64,000 bases of DNA from Aquila chrysaetos chrysaetos (Eukaryota; Chordata; Aves; Accipitriformes; Accipitridae), in the NCBI RefSeq assembly GCF_900496995.4, contig NC_044030.1, positions 17,048,851 to 17,112,850 of the forward strand. Direction: 5' to 3'. Positions 15,501-30,500 of this stretch are shown in pieces (the first letter of the stretch is position 1; each line of letters starts with the position of its first letter). Under the pieces are notes generated by a model that was given only the letters and a program-made list of their open reading frames with translations, had not been told where the DNA came from and made no database searches. The position numbers and the translations under genes were made by a program.

Positions 15501-18500
15501 GCATGAGAAGCTGAAAAATCTTTGACATTAGTCTAAACACTACTTAGCAACAACTGAAAACATCAGTGTTATCAACATTCTTCTCATGCTGAACTCAACA
15601 CATAGCACTGCACCAGCTACTAGGAAGACAATCAACTCTATCCCAGCCAAAACCAGGACAGGCATGCAGGTAACTATTCATGTATCACAAATTTTGTATT
15701 TCAGTCATGTTCAAGTGAAGTCTTTAGATTTATTAACAGAAGACTATATATTATCAATGTGTCATTAACAGACTTTTAGAAGACGTCATAGTAGGGTGCA
15801 AATATTAAAGAATGTAATTCTTACGAGTCCAAAATTAATTTATCCATTTAAAACAGCTTATTCTGAGGTCTTAAAACAGCTGGTGTGGAACCAAGCATCA
15901 GAAAGTATAGTCAGAAATATCTGAAGAGAATTCTCACTTTTGAGGAAAGAGATTCCTCAGATTCTTCTACCACACGCAGATTCTCTCCTTTATTTGCCTC
16001 TTCCTCAACTGGAGCAACAAGTTTTTGTGCCACTGGAGATTCTTTTTCACTATATACTCTTGCTAGGTCTGGTCTAGTTCTTGGAGATCCATTCCTTATG
16101 AATTGTCCTGGTTTCAGAGCACCCAGCTTGCCTTCTTGGGAAATGGATTTTTCAGCACTAGTGAATTTAAAGCAAACAAACAAAACAGAACAACAACAAA
16201 AAAAAAAACCACCTAAAAATGATGTCACTTGACTTTGGGGCGGGGGGGGGGAAGCAATTCTGCACTCATTAAGTTTTGAATCAACCTTAATACAAGAGAG
16301 TTAGAGACTGATATACTGTTTTGTTTAAAATCGAGAAACTTATCTTTTCAAATATATATTTCTCACTAGGGGCATTTATGGTTAACTTGTGAGAAGGAAT
16401 AAAAGGATTTCTTTGTCAATGCATTTTTAACATCAAGAAAAAAGTTGTGCTGCTAACTATACCAACATCAAAGTATCTGCAGTCTCTTACACGCTTCAGG
16501 TCTTATTTTAACAAGAAGAGCAGTAAAATAGAAGAGCACACTGGGATCTCTGACACTTTGCAAAATTTGTAGCTGTGTATGGTAGCTGTACAAACCCAAT
16601 AAAAGAAAATCTTGGTCAAAAAGAGCTATAAGCTTATATAGATCAAGTATGTACCAGATAAACAATGACAAGTAGCTCAGCTCAACTAAAAATGGGCTCT
16701 GAAAACCTGGGAAGAAGCTGCCTGTAGGCACTCAAAATTAAACATTGGGGAAAGACAGGTAACAAGGAACAAAAGAATTGACACTTGCAAAGGTGTCTCA
16801 TTATGCACCAGATGGAAGCTTTTCAAATGCAATTTTGCTAAACTCTAACCTCACCTGCTTTGTTCACACAATACATTTTCAGAAATAAAGGGCATCTGAG
16901 GCGCTTCTTGCTGTTCCTGTTCCTCTTTGCTCGATACATCTGCTTGACACAATACAGCTTCATTTTCACCCTTTAATTTGCAATAAAAAAGCATGAAGAA
17001 AAAGAGAATCAGAAGTTTTTAAAACAGACATGTATTTTATAAAGAAAAAAAAAACAACACAAAACCCCCTACAGATGTCTGTGCTATCTTCCGGATCTGA
17101 ATCAAGAAAAGAATCACATTATATTTATTGAGGGTAACCTGCCTGAGCACATAATTCAATTTATAGGCAAGCAGGAACAGAAGTCTTCTTAGTCCTGGCC
17201 TAGCTAAGGTGAGGCTTTTAAATACTACATGCATCCAGGCATTATGGGTAACACTTTTCGATTTAGCATTCAATCAACTCTCTATTACATGGAGCACTGT
17301 GGAAACAAAATACTTTGGTAAATGCAAAAGCCTTCAAAAATTGGACACTGCAGACAGAGCACAGCACAGACACACCCAAGCCACTATAACATAACCTCAG
17401 ATTCAGAGGGGCCTATTAGTTTTACCTCTGGATTTGCTACACTTTTTCCACAAAGAAGCCACCGAACACATCCCTCAGCACTTCAGGACTGTGACAGCTT
17501 TATTAGTACAAAGGAGCATCAGACCTGCTGTGGTTCTATAGATTTGCAGAGCACAGAGCAGATGTATGTGCATGGTCCACAGGCCACTGTCTAGAACAGA
17601 CAAAGCTGAATTGTTGGCTAGGGGTGATCTGACACCATAGCACTGAGAGGGAAACTACAGATCCAGTGCACTCATGCTCTTCTCTGGGAAAGCAGCACGC
17701 AAGTACTTCAAGCCAGCTCTACACAGATTCAAGAACAAAACCAGCTATAACCCCTCCAAAAAACCAAGTCACTCTTACAATGCTGAGCTGTGTTTGAGAT
17801 CTAAGGCAAGCCTATGTAGAGATGCCTATATCCATGACATGATTCATGAGCAACCCGCAAAACAGTCTTCATCATACTATAATGGCTTTTGAGGATTTCA
17901 ATACCTTTTGCAGTGCCTAGTAAAGTGTCTGTGGGCATACAAAGTGTAAGTGAATGACTCAATTTACCTGTGTAAAGTAGAGGAGCATCAGGCACTGTAG
18001 TGGTGAAGCCAGTCAAAGCTTACCAAATTAGTAAGACTTTTTTTTTTTTTTTTTTTAAAACAGAAAAATAGCTATCCTCTGCCTTCTCTTAATAGTCCAT
18101 ACTAGATTCCTCAACACAGATTCATCCAAATGAAAGATAAAATGAGCAAAAAAGCTAATTTTTATGTATTGCAATATAAAGCTAATTTTTATTCTAGAGT
18201 TTACCTTAAATGTGCATAATCCTTTTTCCTATCATGCAATCCAATAAAAATCAGATCCTTATTTTCTAGAATACATTAATAGTACAAGTTGTAGACTTCA
18301 CTGATTTCATACCTGCAATACCTCAACATACCAGGGTTTGGGGATATTTTTCATCTAGTATGGTGTTTCAGCTTCAGGGAATGCAACTTAAATGTTCTAA
18401 TTTAACTTCATAAAATAGAACATGCAACTTGGAAACATACTTTTGAAGGCAAAGCACTTATTAAGACTTACAATGATGGTATTGGCAGACTCATCTTTTT

Positions 18501-21500
18501 GCAATACCAGCTGCTCTGCTCCAGGCTTTTCCTCCCTCTCATTTTCTGATATTTGTAATTCCTTCTTTCCAACAGCTCTTACCAAGTTTGGCTTGTACCT
18601 CTGGAATCTGCTCCGTACTAACTGGACAGGTTGAAGAGGTGTTTGTTTACTTTCTTCTTCAGTGGTATTTTTGCTATCAATGCAAAGTCAGACAGAAAAA
18701 AAATAAATCTGAAACTTAATACAAAAGTATGTCACTAACAAACACAAGTTCATTATATTAAAACCTGAGTTTTTAAAAGAAACCATGTAAATGTAAAATT
18801 CTGCTGAGTTTAAACTACAAACACAAAAGTCCGTTTCAGCAAAAATTTTAAAGCACTGGTCTCCTAACTACTTCTACAACAGAATTAACTCACTCACTCG
18901 GAAGCATTAACTTACTGTCTGCTTATTCCTATAAAGCCAAAGCAATTTCCACATGGTTTCTCTGATAAGCAAGCTCATATTCCTCTGCTTACATGAAGAT
19001 GAAACTAGTGTTTCAGATGATGAAACAGCTGTAAAATGAATGCTCATTAATTTAATGCTTAGCACAGAAGTAACTGGAATTTTAGTATCACTAGTGTCAA
19101 AAGTATGAGAACTGAGATTTTATTCAGTATTTATTAGATTTTTCTTTCCCAGTTGGCACAATGATTTCCTTCTAAAGTACTTTCATTGTTACACTCAAGA
19201 AAGAAAAGTAGCTAAGCACTTACCCTGCATTAGTAGTTGAGGTGTCATCTTGGTTAATTTCAGGTACACAAAACTTCAGTTCACCATCCTCTGATCTTGA
19301 AAATGTCTTTGGGGACTTACAACCTGGCCCCTCAGAAACCTCCTGAGAGCCAAGTGACTTCTCCTTTTCCAAGGATTTCAATGGTTGCAGGACGTCATAC
19401 TTTCCTGCTTTCTGAAAAACGTAAACACAAGAACCAGAAAAAGTCATGATACTAAACCAAAAGGAAACATTATGATGTCCACGAAATTCAGTACCAATCC
19501 CTCTCTGAAGTGTTTCCCACAAAAATGCCTCTGTAACTGCTAACTAATAATTTCCTAGTCTTTCCAGGACAAACACACATTTGTTTCTTTCAAACAAAAT
19601 AGCTTGAAATCTACGTTTCTTCTCTGCCATCTTCTATTAATACTTTTCTGTCTTCACTGTCCACTCTCCAACGCCACCTCAGGTCAAAAAGACATCTGGA
19701 CACATAACAAGAGATACAGAGTGGATGTAATTTTTTTCTCCTCGCATACAAGGAAGTGAAAAGTACAGGAGTTTTCATGTAGAAAATTTTAGCTTTTGAA
19801 AAAATATTTTCAAAAAAGATTAACTTTGTATTATTTAAATCATCAGTATTTCATTTCACAAACCCAAAAGCTCAAATGTAACTAACGAAAAAACCAAAAG
19901 CCTTACATCTGTATCGGGAAGGACGTTACATTCACTGTCACACTGCGTCAAACTTTCTTCTTTGTTGGTATCTTTCTGTGATACACCTTTATTATTTACA
20001 TTCAGCACTTCCTTTCTACTAGTTGTCATTCTTAAATTTGGCTTTGGTCTCTGGAATCGACTCCTCAGTAGCAGAGCTGATGATACAACAGTTTTCTCCT
20101 CTTCCTTCCGAGGACCAGACTCCCTACAAACACAAACAAAAGAACAATCAAAGGCATGGGACAACAGTGATTGTCCGAGTCATGCACGACATACTTGTAT
20201 GTAGCTTCCTCCAATACAGTAGCCAAGTATAAAAATCCTTAGCTGTCTTAGAGCAATTAACAAAGTTACTGACATTGTGAAAAAAGATTCAATAAAAGCA
20301 CATCAAACACCACCAAAAACCTGTGTATCTTATAAATAGGTGAGCAAAGCTAAGTTAAAAAAAGATGCCATTTCAGAACAACTGCAACTTCCAATCACAC
20401 TCTGAGAGGAATATACACATTTCACAAATGCCTTTGTGTCATCATGTTTAAAACTACCCAGTAAATCTTACAGCACAGTTGTTTTGTTTTTTTTTAAAGG
20501 ACACTTTAATAGGAAACCAAACCCTATACTCAAGGACTTATATAAGCCCATAGGGATGCACTGTTAGGACGAGTATGGAGTAGATAACCACAGGAACTGA
20601 GCATCAGAAAAATGTATTTATTTGAAAACTGGGCTCACAGTCTAAAGATCAAATTAATGTCCAAGAACATATAAATTCAGCGCTTTTGAGCTCTTGGGTT
20701 TTTGTTTAAGTCCAGTATTGTCTTGATTAAACATCTCACTATAGATATAAAACTTGTTTTTAATGCTGGAATTGAATGTAGAAGTGAAGAATACGTAGAG
20801 ATATTGATGGTTCAAAACAATGCCTTCTATCCATCTAAAAAATAACTTTACCCTGTATTGAAATCTGAAACCTGTTTCAAGACATCTGACAATCCCTTTC
20901 CACTTTCACAGCTTTCTGCTTCTGAGCACTTTTCTTGGGAACACTGCCTTGCATGTATTGAGTTCATCTCAGAATCTGTAGAGACATCCCCTTCTAGCAT
21001 CACATGGCACAGATGAGTGTCTTCATGAGCCATCACATCCTAAAAGGAATAATATTTTCACTCTATTAAGATGAAAGATGTGCTCAAGCTCCCTTTTAGA
21101 AGAGCAGGGGAAAAAGAAAAAGTCAATTTTAGTATCTCTACAAAAACACTCAAAAAGATCTCTCTTGCTTCCTGTGCATCCAACTAATATTAGTAGATAC
21201 TTTAAGAGTATAAATTTGTTATTTTTTCTATATATTTTTTATCTGAAGTGATCTCTTTCCCAAGAGACCTTTTTTTCTGCACTTCTCTTTTTAGATCTGG
21301 TATTGCAAATAACACAACAAAGTGACATGTAATCCATTTATCCATGGAAAACAACGCAAGAGCAAGCATGAAGAATTTCTATGACGATTGAGTTTATTCT
21401 GAAAGAATAAACAAAGCATGCAAAGGCTATGCTTACAAATTATGTGGTATGTACCTAAAGGCTTCTACTTAGGACCCAGCAAAAGAGTGCGCCTAAGCAA

Positions 21501-24500
21501 CTGCTCAAGAAACTTACATTTTTGAGGCATGGATCATTGTTTTCATCCCTATGGTGTACCACACCTTTTTCTACTTCTCCACCTTCAGTCTTCTCCTCTT
21601 CGGGATCTTTTTCATCTGTCAGGTCTTTTTGCCTTGCAACAGTTGTTCTTAGATTTGGTTTTGGTCTCTGCACTCTGCCTCTCTTTAGAGGTGTTGGTTT
21701 CAGCACACTCTGTTTGCTCTCTTCTTGTAAACCAGCTCTTTCATTAGACCTAGAAAAATACATAAGATCCCTACCTACCACATCTGAAAGTGGGGGAAGT
21801 CTTGGAGAAGTGATTTTTTTTTTTTCTTTTTTTTTAAACAGTTATTAACATACACTTATCTAAAATGGAGCCATGCGTTACTAACTTCATGAAACAATAA
21901 AGTTAGAAGTGTATCTGCTAGAGACTGAAAAAGTACCTGACAAGTTTAAACTTATGTTTGCCCTGTTCTTTTTCTTTTCCCACTGGAGACAGGATACCAC
22001 ACTAGACAGACCTTTTCTGACCCATAAGGGCTCTTCTTGTATTCCTATCTGGTCTAGAGGCAGATGGACCTAATTTAATGAAGGGTTAAAAATCACAAAC
22101 ATTCAGAAAATAAATAACTTCATAATCTTACTAATGTAAAAATATCAGATGCACATTATTACAACTGTCAAATTCTTCTATGCCTTTTTACCCTGAGCAC
22201 CAAGTTACATAGCATGTTAATGAAAGAACTAACTGCTGAAGTATTTTTCTGGCAGATTATCAAACCCAGTTTACTTCCCTCCACACTCTTCAACTATCCC
22301 CCTTTAAAAACAAAAGTCTGGGGGATTTTTTTTGTTGCTTTTGTTGCTTTGTGGTTTGGGTTTTTTGGGGGGGGGGGGGGGGTGCCTTTTTTGGTTGGTT
22401 GGGGTTTTTTTTGTTTTTTGTTTTTTTTTTAATTTCTCCTGTAAAATGTATCCCTCCTTTTACACTACAGCTGCCATTTCTCCACTGAAGAGAAATACAA
22501 GAAACACTTCTTAATTAACATGTGCATTAACTTGCCCACATGTTGGAATTTTTTCTCCTAATACCAGATACCTAACACTTAACTACGCTTTAAGAACAAA
22601 CACTTATTCCTATTGTTTAAATACTTAATCACTGAAACTGATGCATTTCAGTATTAAAGCTGGCAGAGAAGGCTTGTTTTAGTTTTCAAGGAACTCACTT
22701 TTCAGGTTTTTTTGCATTTATCACGACTGATATCTCATTTAAAAGCACTGCTTTAAAAACAAAAGCGCTTAATCTATTTGTTTCATGCATTAAAAAAGAT
22801 TCCTATTCTTTCCTCAATTTCTGTTTCACAGCAGAATTTTCTTCAGAAACATCTATAATTACCACACTATGTAATACTACCAGAGTGAGAGACATGGCAA
22901 GCTGCTGGAGAGCAGCACATGTCTTCTCATTTTTCACATACTTACTGAGACAGTGTGTCCACGACTTTAACATCTTTTTCTGCAGCTTCTTCGCTGGTAG
23001 CATCAGACTTACTACTTTGGTCAGTATTCTGAATAGAAATAGAACATTAAGACATTAACTCTCTTACATTTATAAAGTACAGCATTACCTAACAGACCAG
23101 GTAACTGTCCACAACTGGACACAAAACGGATTGCTTATGACAGACACAGACAATTACAGGGTACATTTCACGTAGTCAGAAAGGTGCAGTAAAATCTAGA
23201 TCAAACAACTAAAGCTATATTCGCTGCAGGACATGAAAGATTATTCGCATATACTGTTTGTGTGAAAAGCTCCCAGCTTAGCTGAGGCCTCTAAGCAGTA
23301 TCACACTGTCACTGCAGGTTAAGTAAGTGGCTGATTCCTGGTCATACTCAGGGGAAAAAAAGAAAAAACGAAAAAGATAACATTGCTGTTGCACCCAGCA
23401 GCTTTTTAGCTAACACATTATCTCCAGTTACCTTACTCTATTAGATACCTTTTCGGTTTCCCCCTTAGGTTGTGGATGGGACATTTTATCATTTCCTGCA
23501 TCTTTTCCAGGCTCTTCTTTCCTTCCAGACGCTCTTGTAACATTAGGCTTCAATCTTTGTCGACATCCTCTAACTATTGCCTTTGCAATTACAGTTTTTT
23601 CAGGTACTCTGCACAAAGGATCCACAACAGTGACATTTACTCTATAATATTCAAGCCCATGTAATATTCAATGACTTGCACAGCTTGCTTTACTGGAATT
23701 GGGTTGTCTTCAGAAGGATTTGCACAAACTTATGCAAGTTTCTTCACATGAGAACCAAACTTTGTTTAGTCTTACAGAGTGTGAAAACTCAATTTATCTA
23801 CCTACTAAAAAGATACAAAGTTATCACACAGGGAAAGAACATAACTAGACTGCATATCATAGCTGCTTCTGCAAGTGTCAGAAGCAGAGCCATGAGCTGA
23901 CAACTGAGGGTGGAAGGAAGGCAAAGCTATAGTTATCACTTCCCCCGCTCCCCCTCCCAAATTCCAAGCAGAGTTGGTACTTCTTAAAAGTAATGCATTT
24001 CTCAACTTCCCAGAAAAGAAGCACATACCTTCTATCATAGTACCACTTGATATCATCCAAGAAAATGCCAGTCGAATTTATGATTTATATTAAAACTTCA
24101 CCATTACTGTTGTCTTTTTATAAAAGCACTATATAGAATAAATTAACAATTATAGTCAGTTAATTCCAGGAGACTGGAAAAGCAATCGCAATACCTACTC
24201 AGATTTACTATCCAAATCAGTGTTCTCTACTTCTGTGGCTTCATTTCTGTTTCTTCTACTGTCTTCCTTAGAGCACTGGAATTGAGGTAAGGAATGTTAC
24301 TGTTGGCCAAGCGCAGATACCCCAGAAGCAGTTCTCAGAATACTATGTATCAGACTGTAGCTGGCCCACAGTATCAGCATTGATCAAAACACATACAACA
24401 TCAAGAGCATAGCATATTAAGCAACATTCTTCCTGCTGACCTTTTTATCTGCATTCACAAGGTTTGGAGAGGAAGTCTCGGCCTCCATTTTCTCTTGGGT

Positions 24501-27500
24501 TGCTGCTTCTCTCTTTCCAGATGATCTCACTAAATTTGGTTTAGGTCTTTGCAAGCACCCTCTGTCTAATGGCTTTTCACTTTTGCTTAAGATATAAAAA
24601 AAAGGTGTTATTATCAAAGAGAAACTTAAAGTCTTATGTGGTCCAAGATGTACTTCAAGAGCACCACAGACTGCATAGGTAATGCAGCAAGACAATAAAC
24701 TGAAAAAGTTACATTACATCTTTCTGATATTAGAAGATATGCTACTACTTAATGCAAAGAGTGTCAAATAACCTTAGCCTTACTGGCTTTCAGTGGAATC
24801 TACTTTAAAATATTCAAAGGAAGCATTTCTTGCTGTTAAATAGGAATACCTCTTTCTCCTAGGGATTCACAGTTGATGTCAGTGTGAACAGGCTTACTGA
24901 TTTCAATAGAAACAATAGAAATCTGCTCCAAAGTAGAGCAGATTTGCTTATATGCAACATTTTGCATCTGTCTCTCCTGCCCCTCCATCCCCTTTTCAAA
25001 GCTATCTCACCCACAGAACTATGAACTGCTGTTTTCAAAACACCTTGTGCTACTGCCAACATTCATACATTACTGAAGAATGGGGTACATACATCAATCT
25101 CTGTGTCCTTAACCATTATGATAATGTGTCCTGGGATTCACACACTGTTTGACAGAGCCCTGTAGCTTATCAGTAATATTCAGATTGGGAACTACTACCT
25201 TTTCTTATATTCTTCCTAGGACAGGACAAATAAAGCTTTGACAGTCTTTACCATAAGAGTGAGTTACCCTTCAATAAAGGAAAGACAGAAGTATGAAAAA
25301 CAATTTAGCGTTAACTAGTAGCCCATCCCTAAATCACCTTTAAAAAATTAAACCATGGAATAGGAAGTTCCTGATCACACAAAAATGGAAACTCTAGGGA
25401 CATACTTGTTTAAACATTACCACTCAGTTACAGCAGTAAGCGTAAGAACTAGTCACAAAGATTAACTTAATAAAGGAGCACAGGTAAGACAGAGACAGCT
25501 TAGAGTATCTTCTAGAGAGGTATGTCTCAACTTAGACTCTTGCACTGAGTTCCAAGGAGCAACAGTTTTCAATTAGGAAGGTATGAACACGCCATACACA
25601 TGATGTGTAGAACTAATAAGCTCTGATGGACAACTGCTAATTTCAAAGAGTACAGCAAGGCCCTTTTATTTAAAAAAAAAAAAAAAAAATACAGATCAAC
25701 TTTCACAAGCAAGGTTCACCCACAAAATGGCAGAACTTCTTCAGAGAAATCTCTCGTTCTTGCTGACTGTAGAGGGGCTAGCTTTTTCCTAAGCTTGGTT
25801 AAGCCTTCCTCCTCATTCCCAAGCAACATTTCAAATCTTAGTCAAAGCATTGCTCCTCTGTGATCAAAGTTTTTTTACAGAAACTTCACTGAATATGGAA
25901 AAAAAGTTATCATGATCTACCGTCTAGTCCAACCTACTATGGTCAATCAGAATTATATTCAAATTAAGTAAATGCAGGTTTAGACCAAGTACCACCGCAA
26001 GGTAAAATAATTACACTTACATGATTTCAGACTGAGAATCACTTTCTGATGCACTCTGCTTTTCATCCGGTCTATGTAAGTCATGTATGTCTTTGTTCTG
26101 AGTAAGGGGAAAAAAACCAAGTTGTAGTGAAGAAACAATAAATGTAGAACTCTTTGCTGTAAGGTGAAGAAAAGCAGAATCAAGAACAAGATTCACAGAA
26201 TGGTTGAGGTAGGAAAGGACCTCTGCAGGTCATCTGGTCCAACCTCCCTGCTCAAGCAGGGCCACCTAGAGCTGGTTGCCCAATACCATGTCAGATGGCT
26301 TTTGAATATTGCCAGGGATGGAGAATCCACAGTCTCTGGGTAACCTGTGCCAGTGCTCTGTCACCCTCACAGTGGAAAAAGTGTTTCCTGATGTTCAGAG
26401 GGAACCTCCTGTGTTTCATTTTGTGCCCATCACCTCTTGTCCTGTCACTAGGCATCACTGGAAAGAGCCTGGCTCTGTCCTCTTTGGACCTTTCGTTTAG
26501 GTTTTCATATAGATATTGACGAGATCCCCCTAAGCCTTCTCTTTCTCCAGGCTGAACTGTCTCTGCTCCTTCAGCCTTTCATCAGAGGAGAAATGCTTCA
26601 GTCCCTTCACCATCTTTATAGCCCTTTCATAGGGTATCTCCAGTATGTTCATATGTCTTACACCAGAGAGCCCAGAACTGGTCACAGTACTTCAGGTGTG
26701 GACTCACCAGTGCTGAATAGGGGGGAAGGATCACCTCCCTCAACCTGCTGGCAACACTTCTCCTAATGCAGCCCTAAATACCATTAGCCTTTTTTGCAGC
26801 CAGGGCACGTTACTGGCTCATGTTCAACTTGGTGCCCACCAGAACGCCCACATTCTTTTCTGCAAAGCTGCTTTTCATCTGGGTGCCCCCAGCACGTACT
26901 GGTGCCTGGGGTGGTTCCTCTCCAGGAGCAGGACTTTGCACTTCCCTTGCTGAAGTTCATGAGGTTCCTGTCAGCCCATTTCTTTGTCTTTTAATTGGAT
27001 GAGGCTGATAACAGACTCCTTAGGCAGTATCAGCTACCATTACTTTCCAGGTGTAGTATTTAATTCATTTTCCTAGAAAGCACTAACCATCACTCTGAAA
27101 ATGAAAAAAAAAAAAATCTGACAACATAGCAAACTAATCACAATTACAGCAAAGATTTTATGGAATCTGTTTAGTGAATTAAGGTAAAACTAGTTTTAGG
27201 TCAGTGATTATGTTCATATACTTTTAAAGTTAATTAACCACAGCAAGGCAAGAGAATTAGAACTGACATAAAAGGTCTTTTGAAATTATCAGTTTTAGAG
27301 ATTATTATGCCTTTTTCTCATGTCAAACAGCTATAATTAATCAGCCAGAGAGCTTAGCTACTCAGGCTACTGACATCCCTATAGGCTGGTGTATATAGCA
27401 CATTGCCCTGTTCACTTCATTGATTTTTATAAATATTATTCCAACTAATCTCAGGAGATTGTATTGTTGTAACATTTCCAACTACAGGCATTTAGTATTT

Positions 27501-30500
27501 GTGAAGATCCTAAGTAGCTGATTTTCTGTTAAGATGAAGACATTATTTTAGGTAACAGAATCCAAAATAAAAGCCAAATGACAAATAATTTGCCCGTCAC
27601 ATTAGGGAGACACTAACACTTAGAATTTCCTAATCTCTCACCACAAACTTTAGCCGTAAGATCATTTTTCGTCTTAGAAAGCACAAGAGAAAGTAATTAA
27701 TTCCCCCTCAGCACAAGTCTTTAAACAGTATGATATTAAGTTCCAAAAGTGACAATGATGCAAGGACAGAAGGATGATCAGAGGAAGGGAACTTTCTCTA
27801 TATGAGGAGAAATGTAAGATTAGGACTCCTCATCTTAAAAACAACATTACTGGAGAAAGGAAAAAGTGGCATTATAAACAAGAATAGCTTGGAGAAGATG
27901 AACAGGAACATAACAGTAGAAGTACAGTGCGTCTTAAACTACCAGGCATCAGGTTTAAAACAATCCAAAGAATACAGTCCTGCTCAAATCAGTTTCCAAC
28001 ATTGTGCTGGCATGGCAAATAATATGATACATAACACAACTCCAAGAACAGGCACCGCAACTCTAAGAGCCAATAAATCAACACTGTGCATGAAAGACTG
28101 AAAGACTTAATGTCTCAAATATTGAGATGGGGCAAATTCTGGATAAGGCTGAAACCTGCATAGCGACAAACTGCAGGTAAGAAGTTGGTTAGCAACAGGG
28201 CACGGAGGGTGTGCTGTTCTCTGTTCTGATACACAGAGCGGAGCAGCTCACCATGTATGGCCAGAGGTCAAAGAACAGTCACGCCTGCAGGGAGAGAGAA
28301 GTTACTCCCCAAACCATCCCCAAAGCCCACTGACCCATTTCTTAAAGGTTCTGGAAGCACAAACCACGCATGACAGCTAATTAGCCTAATGAGTTCAAGT
28401 GCCTGTCCAAAGGAGGGGCAAGGAGATAATAAAAGGGCACGAACCGAAGCCCGATGTGTGTGCACCCTCCGGAACTGGACCTCTAGGCTGGCTAGACCAA
28501 CGCTGGACCCAGGACTGGTGAAATCCTTCTTTTCCTCTTTCTGTCTGTCTCTCTCCTCCCCACCTCACCCCCCTCCTCTTTTTTCCATAATCCCTACACC
28601 TCACCCCTTTAGACATAAACCATTGACCCAGTCTGGGACTAGGAGTGGATTCAGCCACCCCTGGGCTCCTCTCTGAGGAGTCTAGAACGCAAGGGAGTCC
28701 GCTCTGAACCTCGTGACTCAACGGGAGAGACCTCCTTCTTCCCTGAATTGATGTACATGGTTACCACGGGTTACACGGTTTACTGAGGTAGTTCCACTCC
28801 AATTCCTGTTGTGAGAAACCCCGCCACCTACTGTTACACCTTCCAAGTTCAGTTTGCTTCTGCCACGAATAAAACCTTCAACTGATCTTTTGGTGTCATT
28901 TCACCTTAATTTAGCCCGAGGGAATTCTGAACTCCCCACAACCCTTCCCTGGTCTGTCCAGCATGGGTCATAACATTGTGACCAGCAACTATTAAACTAA
29001 TGAATGCTTGTAACAAATTTGTTTTAACATGCCCTGGTCAGATCTGTCATTACTTCAACCCTTCATGCCCCACGTTGGGCACCAAAATGGACTGTCATGG
29101 TTTAACCCCAGGCAGTGACTAAGCACCACACAGCTGCTCACTCACTCCCCACCTGCCACCCAGTGGGATGGGGGGGAGAATCAGGTCAAAAAAAGGTAAA
29201 ATTTGTGGGTTGAGATAAAGACAGTTTAATAGGACAGAAAGGAATAAACTAATAATTATAATAATAACAATAATAAAATGACAATAATAATAATAAAAGA
29301 ATTGGAATATACAAAATAAGTGATGCACAATGCAATTGTTCACCACTCACTGACTGATGCCCAGCTACTTCCCAAGCAGCAATCCCCTCCAGGCCAACTC
29401 CCCCCAGTTTATATACTAGATGTGATGTCCCATGGTATGGAATACCCTGTTGGCCAGTTTGGGTCAGCTGCCCTGGCTGTGTCTCGTCCCAACTTCTTGT
29501 GCCCCTCCATCTTTCTCGCTGGCTGGGCATGAGAAGCTGAAAAACCTTTGACATTAGTCTAAACACTACTTAGCAACAACTGAAAACATCAGTGTTATCA
29601 ACATCCTTCACATACTGAACTCAAAATGTAGCACTGTACCAGCTACTAGGAAGACAGTTAACTCTATCCCAGCTGAAACCAGGACACACATAAAAAATAA
29701 AAATACCTTTGTTTCTCTAGTTTCTTCAGATTCTCTTTCTTTGCCTCTAATCTCTGAAACCGGTAAATCTGAAATCTGGCTTTCCTGTGATGTATCATCT
29801 CTAATATCCAGAGCTCTCAGTTTAGCAGATTCCGTTTCTAGTATAATATCATTGCTACCTTCGAAGCTGAAATCAACAAAAGCACATAAAAACATTGTAT
29901 TAGTGTATTTTAATAAAAAAGCTATTATTGTTTACAGATAGATCAAGTTGCACAGAAAAATTATGCAATTTTGCAATTAAATAACTACATGTGTTTCACA
30001 GAATCTAACAAGTTTTAGTGATATTTGTAGGATACAAGCTTTAAAACAATGTTTGTACTTTTGCAATGCTATTACAAGATGTTAAAATCCCATCTGAATA
30101 TTCTAGACTAGATAGTTTTTTAGAAACAGACTTTAATAAAATAAACACTGTGTGCACAAGCTTTCCCCCCCACCCCCGATCTTCCATAACAATCTATGTT
30201 AAGTTCAAAGACAAATACTGTTCCTTCATATGCTTCCAATGAGGTATTAAGGCACACAAAAGTTGCTGGGAACTGTATGAAATAACAAACTATTACAATA
30301 CAACTAAATACAACAATTAACATGCAAAGTTCTGAAGTAGCACTAACAGCTTCGTAACAATTTTTTAAATTTACCACTTTCTTATATAACAAGTTTAATA
30401 CACTAAAGCAATTCACTTTCTTTCTAGTAAAATAATGCCCAAAAGCTTGCCTCCCACCCAGGTTCTGCATAAATAAAAGTCCAAGCAGCATTCCTTTGCC

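Noticed and set aside
21990..22075. Possible extra BDP1 module exon between exons 17 and 18.
   Set aside because: No RPKPNL-like core and no fitting acceptor/donor pair; exons 17 and 18 already join in frame.
22214..22514. Phe/Gly-rich ORFs of 60-72 residues.
   Set aside because: Translation of T and G homopolymer runs.
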